The notes: a model not told the origin generated them from the letters alone. A DNA stretch of 40,096 nucleotides from Kutzneria sp. 744 (GCF_000568255.1 NZ_KK037166.1:5972089-6012184); one strand, 5' to 3'; counted from the first letter of the stretch, positions 17,176 to 26,211 are shown. Translations and numbers: made by a program.

Positions 17176-18372
17176 ATGTCGTCCCCAGAACGATGGACGC
17201 AACCGCAGCCGTCGGGAGCCCCAGCCGCCACCGCGGCCCGGCCAACGGCGGAGCAGGTGATCGCGGGTTTGCGGGCCACCAGCGAAGGCGGCCCGGAGCT
17301 GGTCCAGTTGCTCACCCCGGAGGGTGAACGGGTCGACCACCCGGACTTCCACATCGACATCACGCCCGAGGAGCTGCGCGGCCTGTACCGGGACATGGTC
17401 CTGGTCCGCCGGGCCGACCGTGAGGCGAACGCGCTGCAGCGCCAGGGTCAGCTGGGCCTGTGGGTGCCGCTGCTGGGCCAGGAGGCCGCGCAGATCGGCG
17501 CCGGCCGTGCCCTGCGGCCGACCGACATGGCTTTCCCCAGCTATCGCGAGCACGGCGTCGCCTGGTGCCGGGGCATCCACCCCAAGGACATCGTGGGCAT
17601 GTTCCGCGGCGTCGACCACGGCGCGTGGGACCCTGTGGAGACGCGTTTCCACCCCTACACGATCGTCATCGGCAACCAGTGCCTGAACGCGGCCGGCTAC
17701 GCCATGGGCCAGCGTTTCGACGGCAAGGTCGGCGACGACAACGGGGAGGCCACCATGGTCTTCTTCGGTGACGGCGCGACCAGCCAGGGTGATGTGCACG
17801 AGGCCTTCGTGTGGGCCTCGGTCTACGACGCGCCGCTGGTGTTCTTCTGCCAGAACAACCAGTGGGCCATCTCCGAGCCGACCGAGCGCCAGAGCCGGCT
17901 CCCGCTGTACCAGCGGGCCCGCGGCTACGGCTTCCCCGGCATCCGGGTGGACGGCAACGACGTGCTGGCCACGCTGGCCGTCGCCCGCTGGGCCATGGAC
18001 GAGTGCCGGCACGGCAATGGCCCGGTGCTGATCGAGGCCTTCACCTACCGCATGGACTCGCACACCACCTCGGACGACGCCAGCCGCTACCGGCTGTCCA
18101 CCGAGCTGGAGGAGTGGAAGCTCAAGGACCCGATCGAACGGGTCAAGGTGCACCTGAGCCGCAACGGCTTCGCCGACCACGACTTCTTCGATGCCGTCCA
18201 GGCCGAGGCCGACGAGTTGGCGGCGGTGCTGCGCGAGCACTGCGTCAACTTGCCGGAGCCCCCGCCGGGCCGGATGTTCGACAACGTCTACGCCGAGTCC
18301 AGCGCGACCCTTGAGGCGCAGCGGGACGAGTACGAGAACTACCTCGCCGGGTTCGCCGGAGGTGAGCACTGA
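17176..18372 (+). CDS. bkdA: Branched-chain 2-oxoacid dehydrogenase E1 alpha
   Basis: The 398-residue thiamine-diphosphate enzyme subunit has the ThDP/Mg motif GDGATSQGDVHEAF running to the closing NN (FFCQNNQWAIS), and the phosphorylation-loop region YRMDSHTTSDDASRYR is conserved. With E1 beta it decarboxylates a 2-oxoacid and transfers the acyl group to the lipoyl arm of E2. It heads a three-gene operon. The ATG at 17176 has GAGGAGAAGG just before it, and the Gln/Pro/Ala-rich first 30 residues are typical of actinobacterial E1 alpha. Pyruvate rather than branched-chain substrates cannot be excluded; the HisThrThr-containing loop and the operon form favour BCKDH. Confidence 0.9.
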   Translation: MSSPERWTQPQPSGAPAATAARPTAEQVIAGLRATSEGGPELVQLLTPEGERVDHPDFHIDITPEELRGLYRDMVLVRRADREANALQRQGQLGLWVPLLGQEAAQIGAGRALRPTDMAFPSYREHGVAWCRGIHPKDIVGMFRGVDHGAWDPVETRFHPYTIVIGNQCLNAAGYAMGQRFDGKVGDDNGEATMVFFGDGATSQGDVHEAFVWASVYDAPLVFFCQNNQWAISEPTERQSRLPLYQRARGYGFPGIRVDGNDVLATLAVARWAMDECRHGNGPVLIEAFTYRMDSHTTSDDASRYRLSTELEEWKLKDPIERVKVHLSRNGFADHDFFDAVQAEADELAAVLREHCVNLPEPPPGRMFDNVYAESSATLEAQRDEYENYLAGFAGGEH

Positions 18373-19394
18373 TGGCCGCGCCGACCATGGACCGCTCGAC
18401 CGACAAGCAGTCGGCCGCGCCGCAGACGATCACCATGATCAAGGGCCTCAACCAGGCCCTGCGCACCGAGATGGAGCGCGACCCCAAGGTCATCGTCATG
18501 GGCGAGGACGTGGGCAAGCTCGGCGGCGTCTTCCGCGTCACCGACGGACTGCAGAAGGACTTCGGCGAGCAGCGCGTGCTGGACACGCCGCTGTCCGAGT
18601 CCGGCATCATCGGCACCGCGATCGGCCTGGCCATCCGCGGCTACCGGCCGATCTGCGAGATCCAGTTCGACGGCTTCATCTTCCCGGGCTTCGACCAGAT
18701 CGTCAGCCAGCTGGCCAAGCTGCACTACCGGACCCAGGGCCGGATCAAGCTGCCGATCGTCGTGCGGGTGCCCTTCGGCGGCGGCATCGGCGCCGTGGAG
18801 CACCACTCCGAGTCGCCGGAGTCGTACTTCGCCCACACCGCGGGCCTGAAGGTGGTGGCCTGCTCCAACCCGGTCGACGCGTACTGGATGCTGCGCCAGG
18901 CCATCGAGTGCGACGACCCGGTGCTGTTCTTCGAGCCCAAGCGCCGCTACCACGAGAAGGCCGAACTCGACCTGTCCGTGGCCCCGCAGCCGCTGTTCAC
19001 CTCGCGGGTGCTGCGCAAGGGTTCGACGGCGACCATCGCCACCTACGGTCCGATGGTCCGCACCAGCATGGACGCGGCGACCGCCGGCACGGAGGACGGC
19101 CTCGACCTCGAGGTCATCGACCTGCGCTCGCTGTCCCCGCTCGACCTCGGCCCGGTCTACGAGTCGGTGCGGCGCACCGGCCGGCTGATCGTGGTCAGCG
19201 AGGCCCCGAGCGAGGCGTCCATCACCGGCGAGATCGCGGCCAAGGTCCAGCAGGAGTGCTTCTACTCGCTGGAGGCGCCCGTGCTGCGGGTGACCGGCTT
19301 CGACACCCCGTACCCGCCGGCCAAGTTGGAGGAGAACTTCCTGCCCGACCTGGACCGGGTGCTGGCCGCCGTCGACCGCTCGCTCGCCTGGTAA
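18372..19394 (+). CDS. bkdB: Branched-chain 2-oxoacid dehydrogenase E1 beta
   Basis: The 340-residue protein has the transketolase-like beta-chain motifs GEDVGKLGGVFRVTDGL, DTPLSESGIIGTAIGLAIRG and PFGGGIGAVEHHSESPES. It pairs with E1 alpha, and two ThDP sites form at the interface. ATG at 18372 shares one base with the E1 alpha stop (TGATG), and GGAGGTGAG in the end of bkdA is its ribosome site, so subunits are made in a fixed ratio. Confidence 0.94.
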   Translation: MAAPTMDRSTDKQSAAPQTITMIKGLNQALRTEMERDPKVIVMGEDVGKLGGVFRVTDGLQKDFGEQRVLDTPLSESGIIGTAIGLAIRGYRPICEIQFDGFIFPGFDQIVSQLAKLHYRTQGRIKLPIVVRVPFGGGIGAVEHHSESPESYFAHTAGLKVVACSNPVDAYWMLRQAIECDDPVLFFEPKRRYHEKAELDLSVAPQPLFTSRVLRKGSTATIATYGPMVRTSMDAATAGTEDGLDLEVIDLRSLSPLDLGPVYESVRRTGRLIVVSEAPSEASITGEIAAKVQQECFYSLEAPVLRVTGFDTPYPPAKLEENFLPDLDRVLAAVDRSLAW

Positions 19395-19410
19395 GGGGGA
19401 TCTCGCAGCC

Positions 19411-20748
19411 ATGCCGCAGTTCAAGCACTTCCCCCTGCCCGACGTCGGCGAGGGGCTGGTCGAGGCGGAGATCCTCACCTGGCACGTCCAGCCGGGCGAC
19501 ACGGTCACCGTCAACCAGATCATCGTGGAGATCGAGACGGCCAAGGCCGCGGTCGAGCTGCCGTGCCCGTTCGCGGGCGTGGTCTCGGAGCTGCTGGTCG
19601 AGGCGGGCAAGACCGTCGACGTCGGCACGCCGATCATCGTGATCGACACCGATCCGAACGGGGAGGCGGCGCCGGTCAACGGCTCGGTCGAGCCGGAGCG
19701 GGTGCCCAACCTCGTCGGCTACGGCGTCAAGGCGGTCACCGCCAAGCGCCGGGCCCGGGTCGGTGCCCCGGCGGCCGTGCCCGCGTCGGCCGCCGTGTCC
19801 GCGGCGGTCGCGCCGGTCACGGTCGTTCCGACGCCTCCGGTCGTTCCGACGCCGCCCGTCATCGCGCCCGAGCCGGAGACCGCCGGCGGTTACGTGCCGC
19901 TGGCCAAGCCGCCGGTTCGCAAGCTGGCCAAGGACCTGGGCATCGATCTGGCCGCGCTGGCCGGCAGCGGCCCGGGTGGCGTGATCACCCGTGAGGACGT
20001 GGAGCAGGCCGTCGCGCCGGCGGCTGCTCCGGTTGCCGTTGCCGCCAGCCGGGGCGAGCGCCGCGTGCCGGTCAAGGGCGTGCGCAAGGCGACCGCGCAG
20101 GCCATGGTCGACAGCGCCTTCAAGGCCCCGCACGTCACGGAGTTCCTGACCATCGACGTGACGCCGATGATGGAGCTGCGGGCCAAGCTCAAGGACAGCC
20201 CGGAGTTCCGTGGCGTCAAGCTCACCCCGCTCGTGTTCGCCGCCAAGGCGATGTGCCTCGCGGCGCGCCGCACGCCGGACGTGAACGCGACGTGGGACGA
20301 GGCCGCCAACGAGATCGTCTACAAGGACTACGTGCACCTCGGGGTCGCGGCCGCCACGCCGCGGGGCCTGGTCGTGCCCAAGGTCCGTGACGCCGATCAG
20401 CTGTCGTTGCGGGGCCTGGCCGAGGCGTTGGAGCAGCTCACCGTGACCGCCCGGGACGGCAAGACCACGCCCGCGGACATGATGAACGGCACCATCACCA
20501 TCACCAATGTCGGCGTGTTCGGCGTCGACACCGGCACGCCGATCATCAACCCCGGCGAGTCGGCGATCCTGGCCTTCGGCGCCATCCGCGACATGCCGTG
20601 GGTGGTGAACGGCCAGGTCGTGCCGCGCAAGGTGTGCCAGCTGGCGCTGAGCTTCGACCACCGCGTGGTTGACGGACAGCAGGGCTCGCAGTACCTGGCC
20701 GATGTCGGCGCGCTGCTGGCCGACCCGTCCGTGGCGATCACCTACTGA
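19411..20748 (+). CDS. bkdC: 2-oxoacid dehydrogenase E2 (dihydrolipoyl acyltransferase)
   Basis: The 445-residue protein has one lipoyl domain (residues 1-80, PDVGEGLVEAEI and lipoyl lysine in EIETAKAAVE), an Ala/Pro/Val-rich linker, a peripheral subunit-binding domain (about 165-200, VRKLAKDLGIDLAALAGSG) and a catalytic domain ending with the active-site motif HRVVDGQQG. It moves acyl groups to CoA and forms the core of the complex. The ATG is 16 nt after bkdB, with AAGGGGGA before it. No E3 (lipoamide dehydrogenase) gene is in the window. Confidence 0.95.
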   Translation: MPQFKHFPLPDVGEGLVEAEILTWHVQPGDTVTVNQIIVEIETAKAAVELPCPFAGVVSELLVEAGKTVDVGTPIIVIDTDPNGEAAPVNGSVEPERVPNLVGYGVKAVTAKRRARVGAPAAVPASAAVSAAVAPVTVVPTPPVVPTPPVIAPEPETAGGYVPLAKPPVRKLAKDLGIDLAALAGSGPGGVITREDVEQAVAPAAAPVAVAASRGERRVPVKGVRKATAQAMVDSAFKAPHVTEFLTIDVTPMMELRAKLKDSPEFRGVKLTPLVFAAKAMCLAARRTPDVNATWDEAANEIVYKDYVHLGVAAATPRGLVVPKVRDADQLSLRGLAEALEQLTVTARDGKTTPADMMNGTITITNVGVFGVDTGTPIINPGESAILAFGAIRDMPWVVNGQVVPRKVCQLALSFDHRVVDGQQGSQYLADVGALLADPSVAITY

Positions 20749-20753
20749 GGACA

Positions 20754-20786
20754 CCGGCAGGGGCGGAATACGGCCGCCCCTGCCGG
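20754..20786 (+). terminator. Terminator after bkdC
   Basis: Perfect 13-bp stem CCGGCAGGGGCGG / complement (20754-20766, 20774-20786) with a 7-nt loop, followed by cccccttctgtt. It lies between two converging genes and may serve both strands. Confidence 0.85.
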
Positions 20787-20796
20787 CCCCCTTCTG

Positions 20797-21015
20797 TTAA
20801 GCCGTTTCCAGGCTGAACCGCTGCCCGGCGTCGTCGATGGCCAGGATGCGCACCCGCACCCGCTCACCGTCGCTCACGGTCTTGACCTGCGGCAGCAGGC
20901 CGTCGAAGCCGTCCACCCGCACGAAAGCGCCGAACGGCAACACCCTGCTCACCGTGCCGTCGACCACGTCGCCGACCGTGTGGCCGGCCAGGAACTCGTT
21001 CCAGTTCTCGGACAT
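20797..21015 (-). CDS. Small S1-domain RNA-binding protein
   Basis: The 72-residue protein is essentially one S1 OB-fold domain: GDVVDGTVSRVLPFGAFVRV, then GLLPQVKTVSDGERVRVRIL. Such single-S1 proteins bind RNA and may affect translation or decay; the target is unknown. ATG at 21015 is preceded by GGAGGTGAG, a very strong ribosome site. It converges on bkdC and is divergent from the MerR gene. Confidence 0.85.
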   Translation of the reverse strand: MSENWNEFLAGHTVGDVVDGTVSRVLPFGAFVRVDGFDGLLPQVKTVSDGERVRVRILAIDDAGQRFSLETA

Positions 21016-21179
21016 TCGCCACTCACCTCCTCTCCACCGCGCGTGTCCTGTGTGGACTCAGCTGCGTGTGGAGGCGGGCCGCGGGCCCGCGAGGCGGTCA
21101 CACCGCGGCCGGGAACCCGATCCGCTGATGGCTCAAGGCCGACCCGGCAGTCACGACGACGAGCCTAGCCGTAAATGCG

Positions 21180-21210
21180 TTGACCCTCCAGTAGGTGGAG
21201 ACTTCACCGT
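21180..21210 (+). promoter_or_regulatory. MerR-type promoter and operator of the merR gene
   Basis: TTGACC (21180-21185) and CACCGT (21205-21210) are separated by 19 bp, the over-long spacer typical of MerR-controlled promoters. The spacer begins with the dyad CTCCAgtaggTGGAG (21186-21200), exactly where a MerR dimer binds. The downstream gene encodes a MerR protein, so autoregulation is the likely meaning. Confidence 0.8.
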
Positions 21211-21217
21211 TGTGGGC

Positions 21218-22162
21218 GTGAACGGGGACGACGACCTCTACGGAATCGGGGAACTGGCCAGGCTGACCGGCCTGTCCGTGCGGACCATCCGCTTCTACTC
21301 CGACTCCGGTCTGCTGCCCCCGACCGAACGCACCCACGCCGGCTACCGGATGTACGACATCCATGCGCTGACACGGCTGAAGTTCGTTCGCACGCTGCGT
21401 GAGCTCGGTGTCGACCTGCCGACGGTGAACCGGGTGCTCTCCCGCGAGGTGAGCATTCCGGAGTTGGCCGCGGAGCACGCCGAAGCTCTCGACGTCCAGA
21501 TCAGGACGTTGCGGCTGCGACGGTCCGTGTTGCGCGCGGTGGCCAAGCGCGGGTCGAGCCCGAAGGAGCTGGAGATGGTGCACGAACTCGCCCGCATGAC
21601 TGAGGAGGAGCGGCAGGCGATCCTCGACGACTTCTGGGCCGAGGTCGACGCCGGCCTGCCCGCGACGGAGAACGCGGCCTGGATGCGCAAGGTCCGCGCC
21701 GAGCTGCCCGACGACCCGACGCCCGAGCAGGTCGAGGCGTGGATCGAGCTGGTCGAGCTGGTCCGCGATCCCAGCTTCCGCGCCAAGATCCGCACCATGG
21801 CCGTCGAGAACGCCCGGATGGTCTCCGAGGGCACCGCGAACCCCTTGTCCAACGCCTGGAACACCGCCATGGAGCAGGCCCTGACCAAGGTCGCCGACGC
21901 CATGGCCGCCGGCGAGCAGCCGGAGTCCGACGCCGGCCGTCGCATCGTGCTGGAGATGAACGCCGCCGTCGCCCGTGAGCTCGGCCGCGAGGGCGACGCC
22001 GACTTCGACGAGTGGCTCATCAAGCTCAACGACACCTTCGGCGACGACCGGGCCGAGCGGTACTGGAACCTGCTCGGCACGATCAACGGCTGGCCCGCGT
22101 ACCCCAGTCCCAAGCCGGCCCGGGACTGGCTCACCGCCGCCACCCGGGCGGCCCGGGGATAG
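21218..22162 (+). CDS. MerR-family transcriptional regulator
   Basis: The 314-residue protein has an N-terminal winged helix (YGIGELARLTGLSVRTIRFY, then SDSGLLPPTERT and GYRMYDIHALTRLKFVRTLR) and a long, mostly helical C-terminal region of about 230 residues with no cysteine cluster, so a metal ligand is unlikely and the effector is unknown. The start GTG at 21218 lies 7 nt after the -10 box, which suggests a leaderless mRNA; GTG 21212 is the alternative. Its own promoter carries the matching dyad. Confidence 0.88.
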   Translation: MNGDDDLYGIGELARLTGLSVRTIRFYSDSGLLPPTERTHAGYRMYDIHALTRLKFVRTLRELGVDLPTVNRVLSREVSIPELAAEHAEALDVQIRTLRLRRSVLRAVAKRGSSPKELEMVHELARMTEEERQAILDDFWAEVDAGLPATENAAWMRKVRAELPDDPTPEQVEAWIELVELVRDPSFRAKIRTMAVENARMVSEGTANPLSNAWNTAMEQALTKVADAMAAGEQPESDAGRRIVLEMNAAVARELGREGDADFDEWLIKLNDTFGDDRAERYWNLLGTINGWPAYPSPKPARDWLTAATRAARG

Positions 22163-22173
22163 CCGGAACGACT

Positions 22174-22206
22174 TGCCGCCGACCCTGCGAGCGCGGGTCG
22201 GCGGCA
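22174..22206 (+). terminator. Terminator after the merR gene
   Basis: Arms 22174-22185 and 22195-22206 (TGCCGCCGACCC and complement) form a perfect 12-bp stem with a 9-nt loop, 11 bp after the merR stop codon. Confidence 0.75.
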
Positions 22207-22409
22207 CGTCGCACCTACGCTGACCAGCCAATTCCCGGTTGTTCGCGACCCCCGACTTATCCACAGGCACCTCAGTTTCAAGATCACCCTCAACCCCGCC
22301 GCGGTACGATGTCCCAGGGCACGCCACCCCGGGAGCGGTGGGGGATGGAGTGCGACGGCCGCTCAAACGGCGATCGGATTTGTCAGGGGTGGCTGGCAGA
22401 GTCGGCGCC

Positions 22410-22829
22410 ATGGCGACGTGGCGGCAGTTCGAACGGGAAGCCCCGAACTTGGCGGCCGAGGTGCGTCGGGTGTTGACGGCACAGGTGAGTCACGTGCTCG
22501 CCACCGTGCGCCGAGACGGTTCGCCGCGAGTCAGCGGCACGGAGGTCGCGTTCGACGGCGCGGAGTTGACCATCGGCTCGATGCTCGGCGCGATGAAGGC
22601 GCGGGATCTGCTGCGGGACGGCAGGTTCGCGCTGCATTCCTGTCCCGGTCCCGATGGGGACGCCAAACTGTCCGGCATCGCGGTTGCGGATCCGAGCGTC
22701 GAGGAACATCACTCGTTTCGTTTCGACCTGCGCCAAGCCGTGTTCACGGGGATCGGCGACGACCGCGAGCACCTACTGATCCAGGTGTGGCGGCCGGGGC
22801 GGGGAACCGAGCGAATCCGGCGCTACTGA
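22410..22829 (+). CDS. Pyridoxamine 5'-phosphate oxidase-like split-barrel protein
   Basis: The 139-residue protein has the flavin-binding split-barrel pattern: LTAQVSHVLATVRRDGSPRV, then an acidic strand, and ARDLLRDGRFALHS. In actinobacteria such proteins bind FMN or F420 or act in heme handling; the cofactor cannot be told here. ATG at 22410 is chosen because homology begins about 10 residues later and the longer in-frame sequence upstream has non-coding composition. No ribosome site is visible. Confidence 0.8.
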   Translation: MATWRQFEREAPNLAAEVRRVLTAQVSHVLATVRRDGSPRVSGTEVAFDGAELTIGSMLGAMKARDLLRDGRFALHSCPGPDGDAKLSGIAVADPSVEEHHSFRFDLRQAVFTGIGDDREHLLIQVWRPGRGTERIRRY

Positions 22830-22858
22830 GTGCCCCGAGTTCGTGCAGAATCGGTGAC

Positions 22859-23545
22859 ATGAGCGAACCGACGCCGTCCGTCCCGGTGGTCCGACTGCCG
22901 ACCCGACGGGTGGTGGCGGGTGTGGTGCTGCTGCTGGCCGGCCTGCTGGCGATCGGCGGGACCTTTGCCAGCCTGTTCGACCTGAACGTGACGGTGTCGC
23001 TCGGGCTGTCCTCGTTCGACCACACCTTCGCGGTGACGTCGTGGATCACCAACTACCCCACCTACGGCCTGCCGTTCGGCGAGACGAGCCGCACCAACTA
23101 CTTCGGCGTGCCGATCATCGTGGCTGGGGTGCTGGCGATCGTGGCGGCCAACCAGCTGCTGCGAGGCCGCGACCTGGCGCGCCGCCTGACCAGGGTCCGG
23201 ATGTTCGCGGTGGCGGCGACGGCCATGATCGCCGGCTACATCTGGCTCGCTGTCACCAACCTGGTCGACTCGATCGACACGAACTCCGGCGCCACCACCT
23301 TCAACTACTCCGCGGGCGCGGGCCTGTGGCTGCTCGTCGCCGCGGCGCTGGTGGGCGCGCTCGGCTCCGTGCTGCTGCTCGGCCTGACGCCGGACGCCGG
23401 TCCGGTTCCGGTCGCGACGCCGCCGGTGGACGAGGCGATCGCCTACCAGGTCGACGTCGACACACCGCCGATGGGCTTCGAGGTCCCGGTCAACCTGCCG
23501 CCGACCGACACCTACCAGCCGCCGGCCAAGCCCGACCACGACTAG
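22859..23545 (+). CDS. Four-helix membrane protein of unknown function
   Basis: The 228-residue protein has about four hydrophobic segments (VVAGVVLLLAGLLAIGGTFA, FGVPIIVAGVLAIVAANQLL, RMFAVAATAMIAGYIWLAV and GLWLLVAAALVGALGSVLLL), short outside loops and a Pro-rich cytoplasmic tail (PPVDEAIAYQVDVDTPPMGF). It resembles actinobacterial membrane proteins of unknown role. ATG 22859 follows CAGAAT (22846-22851) by 7 nt, so it is probably leaderless. It is 29 bp downstream of the split-barrel gene. Confidence 0.75.
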   Translation: MSEPTPSVPVVRLPTRRVVAGVVLLLAGLLAIGGTFASLFDLNVTVSLGLSSFDHTFAVTSWITNYPTYGLPFGETSRTNYFGVPIIVAGVLAIVAANQLLRGRDLARRLTRVRMFAVAATAMIAGYIWLAVTNLVDSIDTNSGATTFNYSAGAGLWLLVAAALVGALGSVLLLGLTPDAGPVPVATPPVDEAIAYQVDVDTPPMGFEVPVNLPPTDTYQPPAKPDHD

Positions 23546-23558
23546 AACACCGGCAGTG

Positions 23559-24470
23559 CTAGAAGACCGAAAGGCCGCTGGCCGTGGTGAAAGCGTCCAA
23601 CGCGGCGACGGCCGCCACCGAGTTGCCGGCGGAGTCCAGGGCCGGGCTCCAGGCACAGACCGCGCCCCGGCCGGGGATGATCGCCAGCACCCCGCCGCCG
23701 ACGCCGCTCTTGCCCGGCAGCCCCACCCGGTAGGCGAACTCGCCGGCCGCGTCGTAGGTGCCACACGTCAACATGACGGCGTTGATCTGCTTGGCCTCGC
23801 TGCGGGACAACAGGCGTTCGCCGTCGGCCCGAACTCCATGCCGGGCCAGGAAACGGCCGGCCAGCGCGAGATCACGGCAGCTGGCCTCGATCGCGCAGTG
23901 CTCGTAGTACTGCGCCAGCACGGTTTCCACGTCGTTGTCGAGGTTGCCGTGACTGGCGATGAAGTGGGCCAGCGCCGCATTGCGGTGCCCGTGCTCGGCT
24001 TCCGACGCGGCGATCGAGACATTCGTTGCCAGCGCAGGGTTTTCGGACTCGGCCCGGAGGAACTGCCGCACTCGCTCGGCCGCGTCGCCGGTCAGGTCGA
24101 GCAGCCGGTCCGTCACCACGATCGCGCCGGCGTTGATGAACGGGTTGCGCGGGATACCGTGCTCGGTTTCCAGCTGCACCAACGAGTTGAACGGATTGCC
24201 GGACGGTTCGCGGCCCACCCGCCGCCACAGCGCGTCGCCGCCCTCGGCCAGCACCAGCGCGAGCGTGAACAGCTTCGAGATGCTCTGGATCGAGAACGGC
24301 GCCTGCGCGTCGCCGGCCTGGAACACCTCGCCGTCGACCGTTGCCAACGCCATGCCGACCGCGTTCGGATCGGCGCACGCCAACGCCGGAATGTAGTCCG
24401 CGACTCGCCCATGCCCGAGACGCGTGCGGGCCGCCTCGACGGCGTCGTCGATCAGCTGCTGGTAGTTCAC
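23559..24470 (-). CDS. glsA: Glutaminase
   Basis: The 303-residue protein carries the glutaminase A signature: the Ser-x-x-Lys catalytic pair in FSIQSISKLF, then GNPFNSLVQLE, NPFINAGAI, YYEHCAI and SGVGGGVLAI. It hydrolyses glutamine to glutamate and ammonia in the cytoplasm. GTG at 24470 follows CACAAT (24482-24477) by 6 nt, so the gene probably has its own leaderless transcript, while a hairpin separates it from the upstream permease gene. The pairing with an asparagine/glutamine-type permease suggests uptake and use of amides. Confidence 0.95.
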   Translation of the reverse strand: MNYQQLIDDAVEAARTRLGHGRVADYIPALACADPNAVGMALATVDGEVFQAGDAQAPFSIQSISKLFTLALVLAEGGDALWRRVGREPSGNPFNSLVQLETEHGIPRNPFINAGAIVVTDRLLDLTGDAAERVRQFLRAESENPALATNVSIAASEAEHGHRNAALAHFIASHGNLDNDVETVLAQYYEHCAIEASCRDLALAGRFLARHGVRADGERLLSRSEAKQINAVMLTCGTYDAAGEFAYRVGLPGKSGVGGGVLAIIPGRGAVCAWSPALDSAGNSVAAVAALDAFTTASGLSVF

Positions 24471-24481
24471 GTCACCATTGT

Positions 24482-24510
24482 GCTGGTCGGGGCGGATCGC
24501 CCCGACCAGC
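24482..24510 (-). terminator. Hairpin between the permease and glutaminase genes
   Basis: GCTGGTCGGGGCG and its complement (24482-24494, 24498-24510) form a perfect 13-bp stem with a 3-nt loop, 8 bp after the permease stop codon. It should end or attenuate the permease mRNA. The edge of the hairpin touches the -10 box of the glutaminase gene. Confidence 0.75.
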
Positions 24511-24517
24511 GTCAACG

Positions 24518-25933
24518 CTATCGGGCGATGTCGACCAGGACCGGTTCGAGCACCGGCGCCGGCTCGGGCCGGCGGCGGCTGACCAGCCACCAGCCCAGGC
24601 CGAGCACGCCGATGATGCCGGGGATCGCGTAGAAGGCGATCTGCTCGGCCCCGCCGGCGAAGCCCATCATCACGACGATCAGGCCGAGGAAGGCCAGCGC
24701 GATCCAGTTCGTCACCGGTGCGCCCGGCATTCGGTAGCTCGGCCGGACCAGTTCGCCGCGCAGCGCCTTCTTGCGCATCTGCATCTGCGCTATCAGCACC
24801 ATCGCCCACACCGTCACCACGCCCAGCGACGAGATCGCCGCCACGATGTCGAACGCCTCCGACGGCACGAAGTAGTTCAGCACCACGCCACCGACGTAGA
24901 CGACCGAGGTGAACAGGACACCGCCGTAGGGCACGTGGTTGCGGCTCATCTTGCCGGCGAAGGCCGGGGCCTCCTTGCGGTCGGCCAGGGAACGCAGCAC
25001 GCGGCCGGTGGAGTACAGCCCGGAGTTGCAGGAGGACAGGGCCGCGGTCAGCACGATCGCGTTCATCACGTCGGCCACCCACGGCACGCCCAGGTTGGTG
25101 AACACCGTGACGAACGGGCTCACACCGTTGGCGTACACCGAACTCGGCAGCAGCATGGCCAGCAGCAGCACCGAACCCACGTAGAAGACGCCGATCCGCC
25201 AGAGCACGCCGTTGATCGCCTTGGGCATGACCTTGGCCGGATCCTTGGCTTCGCCCGCGGCGATGCCGACCAGCTCGACGCCGGCGTAGGCGAAGACCAC
25301 GGCCTGCATGACGATCAGCGTGATGCCGAAGCCGTGCGGGAAGAAGCTGCCGCCGTCGGCCACCAGGTTGGCCGGGCCGGCCGGGTGGCCGCCGACACTG
25401 GTCGCGCTGATGACCAGGCCGATGCCGACCAGCAGGAACGCGATGATCGCGGTGACCTTGATGACCGAGAACCAGAACTCCAGCTCGCCGAACAGCTTCA
25501 CCGACGCCAGGTTCACGGCCAGCAGCGCGCCGAGCGCGATCAGGGCGGTGATCCACTGCGGCAGGTTCGGCAGCCACCGGTGCACGTAGACGCCGACCGC
25601 GGTGATCTCCGCGATGCCGGCCATGGCCCAGTTCAGCCAGTACATCCAGCCGGCGGCGAAGCCGGCCCACGGCCCGATGAACTCGCGGGCATACGTGATG
25701 AAGCTGCCCGAGGACGGCCGGTAGAGCACCAGCTCACCCAGGGCCCGCATGACAAAAAAGGCGGCGGCGCCGCACAGGGCGTAGGACAGGATCAGGCCGG
25801 GGCCGGCGGCGTGCAGGCGGCCACCGGCGCCGAGAAAGAGGCCGACGCCGATGGCGCCACCCATTGCGATCATCTGAACCTGGCGGTTGCCGAGGGTCTT
25901 CGCGTAGCCCTCGCCGCCGTGGGAAGAATCCAC
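24518..25933 (-). CDS. APC-family amino acid permease, AnsP-like
   Basis: The 471-residue protein has 12 probable membrane segments, beginning with the family motif MIAMGGAIGVGLFLGAG in the first helix and PSSGSFITYAREFIGPWAG in the second, and with FAYAGVELVGIAAGEAKDP in the middle. This matches proton-driven permeases for asparagine, GABA or similar amino acids. GTG at 25933 has GAAGGGAAA upstream. It sits before the glutaminase gene on the same strand. Confidence 0.9.
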   Translation of the reverse strand: MDSSHGGEGYAKTLGNRQVQMIAMGGAIGVGLFLGAGGRLHAAGPGLILSYALCGAAAFFVMRALGELVLYRPSSGSFITYAREFIGPWAGFAAGWMYWLNWAMAGIAEITAVGVYVHRWLPNLPQWITALIALGALLAVNLASVKLFGELEFWFSVIKVTAIIAFLLVGIGLVISATSVGGHPAGPANLVADGGSFFPHGFGITLIVMQAVVFAYAGVELVGIAAGEAKDPAKVMPKAINGVLWRIGVFYVGSVLLLAMLLPSSVYANGVSPFVTVFTNLGVPWVADVMNAIVLTAALSSCNSGLYSTGRVLRSLADRKEAPAFAGKMSRNHVPYGGVLFTSVVYVGGVVLNYFVPSEAFDIVAAISSLGVVTVWAMVLIAQMQMRKKALRGELVRPSYRMPGAPVTNWIALAFLGLIVVMMGFAGGAEQIAFYAIPGIIGVLGLGWWLVSRRRPEPAPVLEPVLVDIAR

Positions 25934-26004
25934 GGAACGGTTTCCCTTCGGTACTGCGAAAGGCGTCGGAACCGCCCCCGGCTCCGGCGCTGGAGAACTC
26001 GACC

Positions 26005-26040
26005 TGGGTGGGCCGACTTACCCACCCGATGATTGGTGGG
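26005..26040 (-). promoter_or_regulatory. GGTGGG/CCCACC repeats in the permease leader
   Basis: In the leader of the permease gene GGTGGG occurs near 26007 and 26035, with CCCACC near 26021 between them. The middle arm can pair with either outer arm, which would give two exclusive hairpins in the 5' untranslated RNA. An attenuation role is speculative. Confidence 0.3.
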
Positions 26041-26161
26041 ACTGTAGTGACGATCTCCGACGCCGTTCCATCACGTTTGATATAGCCTTGACGTGTCGCA
26101 CATCACACCGCTTCTCACCCTAGGAAAACCTTAATTCTCGGTTGTCTCGCGAGTAGCGAAA

Positions 26162-26183
26162 ACGGGCAGCTTTCGCTGCCCGT
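26162..26183 (-). terminator. Rho-independent terminator after the M1 pseudogene
   Basis: Read on the minus strand, ACGGGCAGC-GAAA-GCTGCCCGT is a 9-bp stem closed by a GAAA tetraloop and followed by a short T-run. It is one of few here with a T-run. Confidence 0.8.
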
Positions 26184-26211
26184 CACGTCGCCCCGAGAAG
26201 ATGAAATCGAT

